Made by a program: the position numbers and the translations under genes
Part shown: piece after piece, positions 58,401 to 64,000 of the stretch
Layout: each line of letters begins with the position of its first letter
How positions within the stretch are numbered: the stretch's first letter is position 1
Source: Amycolatopsis sacchari
GTDB lineage: Bacteria > Actinomycetota > Actinomycetes > Mycobacteriales > Pseudonocardiaceae
NCBI RefSeq assembly: GCF_900114035.1
Contig: NZ_FORP01000028.1
Span: 1-64,000 of the forward strand
Reading direction: 5' to 3'
DNA: 64,000 nucleotides
Notes under the pieces: model-generated
The model's input: the letters and a program-made list of their open reading frames with translations, nothing else
Databases searched by the model: none
Told to the model about the DNA's origin: nothing

Positions 58401-59054
58401 TCACGAGCACGTGCGCAGATCCGAGGCGACGACCCTGACCTGGGGCCAGCCCCGGATCTGCGCCGGGTAGCTGTACCGCTTCGTGCAGCCGACGACGCCG
58501 CCGTCGAGCGCGTAGACCTCCGCGAGCGCCGGGGACGACCGCACCACCACGACCTCCGGCGCGTCCGTGCCGGTGACGTCGCTCAGCAGGAGCACGCCCG
58601 CGTCGGAGAAGTACGGCTTCGCCACCGGGTGCCAGTCCCCGTCGCGCTGGACCACCAGTTCCCCGACGCGGCCGCCGTTCAGCGGCGCCTCGACGAGGCA
58701 CGCCGAGACCGACGCCACCGCGCACGACAGCGAGTCCCCGCGCAGCCGCGCGCCCAGCTGCGTGATGCTGGTCTGTACCACCTGGCCGCCGGCCTGCAGC
58801 CGGCCGTTGTCGCCCTGCGCGTCGGCGAGCAGCTCCACCTGCGTGGCGCCGACGGAAGCGGTGGCGACCACCTGGCACGGCGCGTCCCCGCACTCGTGGT
58901 CCGCGGCCTGCGGCGTCGCCGGCGCCCCCGCGTCCACCCGCGTCACGTCGTCCTGGCCCCGCAGCACCGCCACCCCGCCCAGTGCCCCCAGCGTCACGAG
59001 CGCGGCCAGCACGGCGGTGAACAACACGGACCGAGGAACCCGCCTCGCGCCCAC
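58401..59054 (-). CDS. Membrane-anchored or secreted protein of unknown function
   Basis: This 217-residue protein has a short basic N-terminus and one membrane span ([20 protein letters not shown]). The extracellular domain contains six Cys ([53 protein letters not shown]), enough for three disulfides. [20 protein letters not shown] resembles a beta-propeller blade. The family is not recognised. The GTG at 59054 follows GAAGGGG. It faces the AMP-binding gene with only 2 bp between stops and is divergent from accA3. Confidence 0.65.
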   Translation of the reverse strand: MGARRVPRSVLFTAVLAALVTLGALGGVAVLRGQDDVTRVDAGAPATPQAADHECGDAPCQVVATASVGATQVELLADAQGDNGRLQAGGQVVQTSITQLGARLRGDSLSCAVASVSACLVEAPLNGGRVGELVVQRDGDWHPVAKPYFSDAGVLLLSDVTGTDAPEVVVVRSSPALAEVYALDGGVVGCTKRYSYPAQIRGWPQVRVVASDLRTCS

Positions 59055-59215
59055 GTGCTCACCCCTTCTCCCCGCCTGTTCCTGCCAGGGTAAGCGTGAG
59101 CCGCCTCTCACCGCACGGCGGAACCCGGCCCGTAAACTGCGGGAAGGCCCACGGAAGCGCTGCTGAGAAGGTGTTTTCCGGGGCGGGAGGCGGAACTCTT
59201 CATCGGAGGTTGGGC

Positions 59216-61009
59216 GTGCCCGAGCAGGCCAGCGGCGGACCGGTCACCAAGATCCTTGTCGCCAACCGGGGGGAGATCGCGGTTCGCGTGATCAGAGCGG
59301 CCAGGGACGCGGGCCTGTCGAGCGTCGCCGTGTACGCGGATCCGGACCGGGACGCCCCGCACGTGCGGCTCGCCGACGAGGCGTTCGCGCTCGGCGGGAC
59401 GACGGCGGCGGAAAGCTACCTGGTCATCGACAAGCTCATCGACGTCGCGAAGCGCTCCGGCGCCGACTCGGTGCACCCCGGCTACGGCTTCCTGTCCGAG
59501 AACGCCGACTTCGCGCAGGCGGTCATCGACGCGGGCCTGACCTGGATCGGCCCGAGCCCGCAGGCGATCCGCGACCTCGGTGACAAGGTGACCGCGCGCC
59601 ACATCGCGATGAAGGCGGGCGCGCCGCTGGTGCCCGGCACGAAGGAGCCGGTCAAGGACGCGAGCGAGATCGTCGCGTTCGCGGAGGAGCACGGCCTGCC
59701 GGTCGCGATCAAGGCGGCGTTCGGCGGCGGCGGCCGCGGGCTGAAGGTCGCGCGCACGCTGGAGGAGATCCCCGAGCTGTTCGAGTCCGCGACCCGTGAG
59801 GCCGTCGCGGCGTTCGGCAGGGGCGAGTGCTTCGTCGAGCGCTACCTGGACAAGCCGCGCCACGTCGAGGCCCAGGTGCTCGCCGACAAGCACGGCAACG
59901 CGATCGTCGTCGGCACCCGTGACTGCTCGCTGCAGCGACGGCACCAGAAGCTCGTCGAGGAGGCGCCCGCGCCGTTCCTCACGGACGAGCAGCGCGCCAC
60001 GATCCACAGCTCCGCCAAGGCGATCTGCAAGGAGGCGGGCTACTCGGGCGCGGGCACCGTCGAGTACCTCGTCGGCACCGACGGCACGATCTCGTTCCTG
60101 GAGGTCAACACCCGCCTGCAGGTCGAGCACCCGGTGTCGGAGGAGACCGCCGGTCTGGACCTGGTGCGGGAGATGTTCCGCATCGCCCGCGGCGAGGAGC
60201 TGCGCATCAAGGAGGACCCGGAGCCGCGCGGCCACTCGATCGAGTTCCGCATCAACGGCGAGGACGCGGGCCGCAACTTCCTGCCCGCTCCCGGCACGGT
60301 GACCAAGCTGGTGTTCCCCGAGGGTCCCGGCGTGCGCGTCGACTCGGGTGTCACGACCGGCAGCGTCGTGGGCGGCCAGTTCGACTCGATGCTCGCGAAG
60401 CTCATCGTCACGGGTACGGACCGCGAGAACGCGCTGGAGCGCAGCCGCCGTGCGCTCGACGAGCTGGTCGTCGAGGGCCTCGCGACGGTCGTGCCGTTCC
60501 ACCGCGCGGTCGTGCGCGACCCGGCGTTCGTCGGCGACGGCGAGTCGTTCAGCGTGCACACCCGCTGGATCGAGACCGAGTTCGACAACCGGATCGAGCC
60601 GTTCACCGCGCCCGGTGAGGCCGGTGAGGAGGCCGAGCCGCGGCAGACCGTCGTGGTCGAGGTCGGCGGCAAGCGGCTGGAGGTCTCGCTGCCCGGCGAC
60701 CTGGCGCTCGGCGGAGGCGGCGCGGGCGGTGGTGCGGCGGCGAAGGCGGCCAAGCCGCGCAAGCGCGGTGGCGGCGCGAAGACCGCGGTCAGCGGGGACG
60801 CCGTGACGGCGCCCATGCAGGGCACCATCGTCAAGGTCGCCGTCGAGGAGGGCCAGCGGGTCGAGGCCGGTGAGCTGGTCGTGGTGCTGGAGGCGATGAA
60901 GATGGAGAACCCGGTGACCGCGCACAAGGCGGGCACCGTGACCGGGTTGTCCGTCGAGGTCGGTTCAGCCGTCACGCAGGGCGCCGTCCTGCTCGAAATC
61001 AAGGACTGA
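59216..61009 (+). CDS. accA3: Acyl-CoA carboxylase alpha subunit (biotin carboxylase + BCCP), AccA3 type
   Basis: This 597-residue two-domain protein has an N-terminal biotin carboxylase ([78 protein letters not shown]) and a linker rich in Ala, Lys and Gly. Its C-terminal biotin carrier domain has [20 protein letters not shown], where the Lys of EAMKM is biotinylated. It supplies carboxybiotin to AccD5 at 43544 and probably to other beta subunits. BirA at 23998 is its expected ligase. The GTG at 59216 has GGAGG 6 nt upstream, one of the clearest leadered starts here. Confidence 0.93.
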   Translation: MPEQASGGPVTKILVANRGEIAVRVIRAARDAGLSSVAVYADPDRDAPHVRLADEAFALGGTTAAESYLVIDKLIDVAKRSGADSVHPGYGFLSENADFAQAVIDAGLTWIGPSPQAIRDLGDKVTARHIAMKAGAPLVPGTKEPVKDASEIVAFAEEHGLPVAIKAAFGGGGRGLKVARTLEEIPELFESATREAVAAFGRGECFVERYLDKPRHVEAQVLADKHGNAIVVGTRDCSLQRRHQKLVEEAPAPFLTDEQRATIHSSAKAICKEAGYSGAGTVEYLVGTDGTISFLEVNTRLQVEHPVSEETAGLDLVREMFRIARGEELRIKEDPEPRGHSIEFRINGEDAGRNFLPAPGTVTKLVFPEGPGVRVDSGVTTGSVVGGQFDSMLAKLIVTGTDRENALERSRRALDELVVEGLATVVPFHRAVVRDPAFVGDGESFSVHTRWIETEFDNRIEPFTAPGEAGEEAEPRQTVVVEVGGKRLEVSLPGDLALGGGGAGGGAAAKAAKPRKRGGGAKTAVSGDAVTAPMQGTIVKVAVEEGQRVEAGELVVVLEAMKMENPVTAHKAGTVTGLSVEVGSAVTQGAVLLEIKD

Positions 61010-61025
61010 GCGGGCCGCCCGGGCA

Positions 61026-61031
61026 TACCAT
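61026..61031 (+). promoter_or_regulatory. -10 box for a leaderless transcript (first DUF1707 gene)
   Basis: TACCAT is followed by 7 nt and the GTG at 61039. Confidence 0.4.
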
Positions 61032-61038
61032 CGGTGTC

Positions 61039-61488
61039 GTGAACGAGGTCCCCTCGCCGGAACTGCGCATCGGCGACACGGAACGGGAGTCCGCGCTGTC
61101 CGCGCTCGGCGAGCACCTGAGCGCGGGCAGGCTCGACGTCGACGAGTACGGCGAGCGGTCCGCGCACATCACCGCCGCCCGCACCAGGGGCGAGCTCGCG
61201 GACGTCTTCAGCGACCTGCCCGCGCCGCACCCGGTGTTCGGCACGCCCGCGCACAAGGCCGTCGAGGCGAAGCCGCCCGGTCCGGTCGCGTACACCGATC
61301 GTCCGCTGAGCCAGCGCGTCGCGGGCGCGATCATGCCGCTGCTGTTCGTCGGGGCGATCGTCGTGGGGATCACCACGGACATCTGGTGGTTCATCGCGCT
61401 GCCGTTCGTGTTCGGCGCGGTCGCGCAGGGCATCTGGGGCAAGGACTGGGACAAGGACCGCACCCGCCGCCGCGGCTCGCGGTCCTAG
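61039..61488 (+). CDS. DUF1707 domain membrane protein
   Basis: This 149-residue protein has an N-terminal DUF1707 domain (LRIGDTERESALSALGEHLS; AGRLDVDEYGERSAHITAAR; TRGELADVFSDLPAP), a SHOCT-like helical hairpin. Two membrane spans follow (AGAIMPLLFVGAIVVGITTD; WWFIALPFVFGAVAQGIWG) with a basic tail. The function of DUF1707 proteins is unknown; they often occur in tandem, as here. Confidence 0.8.
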   Translation: MNEVPSPELRIGDTERESALSALGEHLSAGRLDVDEYGERSAHITAARTRGELADVFSDLPAPHPVFGTPAHKAVEAKPPGPVAYTDRPLSQRVAGAIMPLLFVGAIVVGITTDIWWFIALPFVFGAVAQGIWGKDWDKDRTRRRGSRS

Positions 61489-61502
61489 GGCCGGCCACTT
61501 CC

Positions 61503-61530
61503 CCACCACCACCCTCAACGGAGGCGCTTC
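61503..61530. repeat. Dispersed hairpin repeat, diverged copy 3 (inverted)
   Basis: The sequence CCACCACCACCCTCAACGGA then GGCGCttcGCGCC is a diverged reverse-complement relative of the repeats at 8104 and 15148: same hairpin GGCGC-NNN-GCGCC and a CTCAA-GGAGG-type flank with one inserted base. Its outer part CTTCCCCACCACCACCCTC also occurs exactly at 122-140. It fills the gap between two DUF1707 genes. Confidence 0.45.
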
Positions 61531-61537
61531 GCGCCGC

Positions 61538-61543
61538 TACATT
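61538..61543 (+). promoter_or_regulatory. -10 box for a leaderless transcript (second DUF1707 gene)
   Basis: TACATT is followed by 6 nt and the GTG at 61550. It lies at the edge of the hairpin repeat. Confidence 0.45.
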
Positions 61544-61549
61544 TGATGT

Positions 61550-61918
61550 GTGGCCGACATGCGGCTCAGCGACGCTGAGCGCAACGAAGCGATCGAGGCG
61601 CTGTCCGAGCACGTCCGGACGGGCAGGCTCGACATCGACGAGTACGGGACCCGCTCGGCGCGGGTCACCGCGGCCCGCACGCGCAGCGAGCTGGCCGCGT
61701 TGTTCGACGACCTGCCCGAGCCGCACCCGAGCGCGCTGAAGCGGCCGTCGCCCGCGCCGCGGCCCGCGCAGCCGCCCGCCCGCAGGTTCGGGATGGGTGC
61801 GGTGCCGATCGCGGCGGTGGTCGCCGTGTTGTTGTTCCTCACCGTGGCCCGCGGGGTGTGGTTCGTCTTCCTGCTGCCCCTCGTGGTCGCGCTGATCTTC
61901 GGAGCGAGGTCCCGGTAG
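61550..61918 (+). CDS. DUF1707 domain membrane protein, paralogue
   Basis: This 122-residue protein has the DUF1707 hairpin MRLSDAERNEAIEALSEHVR, TGRLDIDEYGTRSARVTAAR, TRSELAALFDDLPEP, then a Pro/Ala-rich linker and two short membrane spans (VPIAAVVAVLLFLTVARGVW; FVFLLPLVVALIFG). It is clearly related to the gene before it. The GTG start matches the -10 box spacing; an internal ATG three codons later is the alternative. Confidence 0.8.
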   Translation: MADMRLSDAERNEAIEALSEHVRTGRLDIDEYGTRSARVTAARTRSELAALFDDLPEPHPSALKRPSPAPRPAQPPARRFGMGAVPIAAVVAVLLFLTVARGVWFVFLLPLVVALIFGARSR

Positions 61919-61921
61919 CCG

Positions 61922-62464
61922 ATGGAACCGGTGGAGATCAACGCGGGCGAGTACTACCTGCGCCACCTGCGCGCGGACGACCTGCTCGACGACCGCCCCG
62001 CCCTGGTGGAGGCGTTCGCCGATCCCGAGCACTCGCGTTACATCGTCACCTACCAGGTGCGGAACCTCGCGGAGGCCGACCGGTACGTGACGCAGCGCGC
62101 CGCGGAGTGGTTCAGCGAGGAACGCTGCTCGTGGGCGATCGCGGAGCCGACGACGGGTGCGCTGCTCGGCGAGGTGGGCCTCAAGGACCTCGACCTGACG
62201 GGCGGCACGGCCGAGATCGCGCTGTGGATCCACCCGGACCGGCGTGGCCGGGGCATCAGCGTGCCCGCGGTCAACGCCGCGGTGCGCTTCGGGTTCGGCG
62301 CGCTGGACCTGCGCGTGGTGCGGTACCGGCACCACCCGGACAACACCGCGTCCGAGGCCGTGGCCAAGCGGTGCGGTTTCGAGCGCGTCGGGGTCAGCGA
62401 GGACCCGAACCAGCCTGGGCAACCGCTGGTGACGTGGATCCAGCCGGCGCCCTCGTCCGTCTGA
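61922..62464 (+). CDS. GNAT family N-acetyltransferase
   Basis: This 180-residue acetyltransferase of the RimJ/RimL type uses acetyl-CoA to acetylate an amine or a protein N-terminus. Visible: the N-terminal YYLRHLRADDLLDDRPALVE, WAIAEPTTGALLGEVGLKDL, the acetyl-CoA loop LWIHPDRRGRGISVPAVNAA, and VVRYRHHPDNTASEAVAKRC with GFERVGV. It starts 3 bp after the DUF1707 stop. The acceptor is unknown. Confidence 0.82.
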   Translation: MEPVEINAGEYYLRHLRADDLLDDRPALVEAFADPEHSRYIVTYQVRNLAEADRYVTQRAAEWFSEERCSWAIAEPTTGALLGEVGLKDLDLTGGTAEIALWIHPDRRGRGISVPAVNAAVRFGFGALDLRVVRYRHHPDNTASEAVAKRCGFERVGVSEDPNQPGQPLVTWIQPAPSSV

Positions 62465-62469
62465 TCACC

Positions 62470-63681
62470 GTGCTGCTGAACGCTCCTCCGGTCGACCCCC
62501 CGAAGCTGGACGTGCCCGCCGCCATCCGCGGGCTGGAGGTGGAGCGGATCCACCGGGCGCCCGGCGCCGTCGCCTGGTTCGACGAGCAGGCGGTGAGCGC
62601 CGCGCTCGCGCCGGACATGAAGGTGCTGGTCACGCCGTTCCAGGGCGGTAACTACCCCGGCTCCGACCAGCACTACACCGAGGTCGACCGGCCGCTGCGC
62701 GAATGGGCGGACCGGACGGGCACCACCCTGATCGAGGTCGAGGGCCTGTCGGTCAGCGCCACCAGCGGCGGCGGTTTCGGCCCGAGCGACCTGCCGGAGC
62801 TGCGCCAGCTCACGTCGCACTACGACGTCACCGGCGCCGTGCTCGGCATGATCAACTACGCGAAGACGGGGGCGAAGTCGGTGCCCTCCCCGCCCGCGGA
62901 CCCGGTGGTGCCGCCGTCCGCCGAGCAGGTGGCGGCGCTGACGGCGAGGCTGCGGGAGAACCCCGTCTACGTCGCCCCGGGCCGCACGGATCCGATCGAC
63001 GTGCCCGTGGGGTTGCTCGCGGAGAAGACCGGCATCCGCGCCAGGGTCGTGGCCTTCCCCGCGCTCGGGCCGGACGAGCCACTCGTGGACTACGCGCCCG
63101 CGCTGGCGAAGGAGTTCCCCGGCGAAACCGTGTTCGTCAGCTACGGGGCGTGGCTCGACGTCGCGGGTCCCGACCAGCAGATCCTGGAATCCGCGCGGGA
63201 CTACGCCTACGGCCGCTACGAGTACGCGACGTTCGCCCGCGGGGTGAACCTCGCCGACCGGATCGGCACGGTCGCCACGCGCGTGGCGGACCTGGTGCAC
63301 CGCAACCCCTTCGCCCGCCCCGCGCCACCCGCTTTCGACCTCCGGCACCGCATCGCGAACGTCGCGCCGTGGGTGCTGCTCGGGTCCGCGGTGCTGCTGG
63401 GCGGCGGCGCGCTGCTGGCCTGGTCCCGCCGCCGGGTGCTCGCCCGGCAGGCCGAGGAAGCCGCGCTGCGCAAGGAAACCGCGTTGACCGCGGCGGAACT
63501 CGCCGAGCTCGACGCCGGTCTCCTCGCCGCGCCGGACGGGCCGTCCGAGCGGCTGGCCGCCGCGGCGGAGCGGCAGAGCACCGCGCGGGAGCTGTTCGAG
63601 CGGGCGGGCAGCGCGGAGGCGATGCGGGAAGTGCGGGAGATCGCCGCGCAGGGCCGGAAGCTGCTGGCGGGTGCCCGGTGA
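62470..63681 (+). CDS. Membrane-anchored protein of unknown function
   Basis: This 403-residue protein starts VLLNAPPVDPPKLDVPAAIR and has a large N-terminal soluble domain with Rossmann-like strands (MKVLVTPFQGGNYPGSDQHY; VDVPVGLLAEKTGIRARVVA; ETVFVSYGAWLDVAGPDQQI). A single membrane span follows near residue 300 (VAPWVLLGSAVLLGGGALLA), then a charged coiled-coil C-terminus (RQAEEAALRKETALTAAELA). No family recognised. It starts 6 bp after the GNAT gene, and its stop overlaps the start of the next gene (GTGA), so it is part of an operon that leaves the window. Confidence 0.55.
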   Translation: MLLNAPPVDPPKLDVPAAIRGLEVERIHRAPGAVAWFDEQAVSAALAPDMKVLVTPFQGGNYPGSDQHYTEVDRPLREWADRTGTTLIEVEGLSVSATSGGGFGPSDLPELRQLTSHYDVTGAVLGMINYAKTGAKSVPSPPADPVVPPSAEQVAALTARLRENPVYVAPGRTDPIDVPVGLLAEKTGIRARVVAFPALGPDEPLVDYAPALAKEFPGETVFVSYGAWLDVAGPDQQILESARDYAYGRYEYATFARGVNLADRIGTVATRVADLVHRNPFARPAPPAFDLRHRIANVAPWVLLGSAVLLGGGALLAWSRRRVLARQAEEAALRKETALTAAELAELDAGLLAAPDGPSERLAAAAERQSTARELFERAGSAEAMREVREIAAQGRKLLAGAR

Positions 63682-64000
63682 AGCGCGTGCCCCGCTGGCT
63701 GGTGCTCGGTGTCGCGGCCGGGCTCGCGGCGTTCGCGGCGCTCTACGGTCCGTGGGCGCAGCCCAGCGCCCAGGTTCGGTCCATTGTGGAGGCTCTGCGG
63801 ACGAGCTCGGTGTACGAGCAGCCCGGCGCGCCGGGGGGTGGTGGACGCCCGGCGCGCCCGGCAGGTGATCGGGGACCGGGCGATCCTGCTCGTCCTCCTC
63901 GACCGCAGTCCACTGTCCACTTCGGGCGATTCGAAGGACCCGCGGATGAACCTGTGCCACCAGCTGTCCGAGGAGATCCCGGACGACTACATCTGGGTCT
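63678..64000 (+). pseudogene. Membrane-anchored protein, frameshifted and cut by the window end
   Basis: The GTG at 63678 overlaps the previous stop. The protein begins with a signal-anchor (RWLVLGVAAGLAAFAALYGP), then SAQVRSIVEALRTSSVYEQP. At a run of six G (63833-63838) the frame changes: with five G the sequence continues as VVDARRARQVIGDRAILLVL and NLCHQLSEEIPDDYIWV to the window end, which clearly looks coding. With six G it turns to low-complexity Gly/Arg/Pro. Either a real frameshift or an error in a homopolymer. It is probably related in function to the upstream gene. Confidence 0.55.

Noticed and set aside
1-64000. tRNA, rRNA or riboswitch genes
   Set aside because: No cloverleaf-like, rRNA or known riboswitch sequence was noticed in the gaps by eye. 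A tRNAscan/Infernal run would settle it.

Overview
The window is one contiguous stretch of very GC-rich actinobacterial chromosome. Third codon positions are almost always G or C, GTG starts are common, and many genes follow a -10 box by only 6-8 nt, as in leaderless mRNAs. The gene families (TIGR03089, DUF1707, GT87, acyl-CoA carboxylase with epsilon subunit, CpnT-like TNT toxin) and the gene order point to Pseudonocardiaceae, probably Amycolatopsis or a close relative. That is an inference; no rRNA or other taxonomic marker gene is present.

A conserved backbone runs through the whole window in the order known from Mycobacterium tuberculosis Rv3268-Rv3285: TIGR03089 protein (176), FadE25-type acyl-CoA dehydrogenase (3533), purE-purK (6393-8086), GtrA proteins (14012, 14599), PH-domain protein (23430), birA (23998), accD5-accE (43544-45410), maf (54828) and accA3 (59216). 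The acyl-CoA carboxylase genes and the biotin ligase that modifies the AccA3 subunit therefore lie in one neighbourhood, but they are separated by accessory DNA. Between backbone genes sit two tandem GT87 glycosyltransferases, an ECF sigma factor fused to an anti-sigma-like zinc finger, membrane segments and an extracellular module (11736), a two-component system (15197-17187), HisN-type phosphatase, and HMG-CoA lyase.

The accessory regions are the most interesting part. (1) 18.6-22.4 kb: a type VII secretion-style toxin operon with a YbaB-like protein, a WXG100-like partner, a 945-residue CpnT-like protein with an 11-residue repeat array and a C-terminal TNT (NAD+ glycohydrolase) domain, and an overlapping 90-residue gene that is a candidate immunity protein. 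(2) 24.9-43.5 kb, between birA and accD5: a patchwork of small regulated metabolic modules (amidohydrolase/SDR, O-methyltransferase, TetR/epimerase/hydratase, MarR/membrane proteins) and a compact biosynthesis-like cluster at 32.8-39.6 kb (antiporter, atypical P450, FMN hydroxy-acid oxidase, FAD oxidoreductase, divergent adenylating enzyme). (3) 45.4-54.8 kb: MFS/GntR pair, a NACHT-LRR protein of the kind linked to phage defence, a 60-bp minisatellite, and a PadR/MFS efflux operon with a clear 26-bp operator.

Decay is visible: an IS481 transposase tail at the left edge, a methyltransferase with three lesions, cupin and SnoaL remnants, a duplicated tail of the XRE/cupin gene, and two G-run frameshifts (AraC gene; last gene). 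Several divergent regulator pairs carry easily recognised operator palindromes. No rRNA, tRNA, CRISPR array, integrase or phage structural gene was seen.
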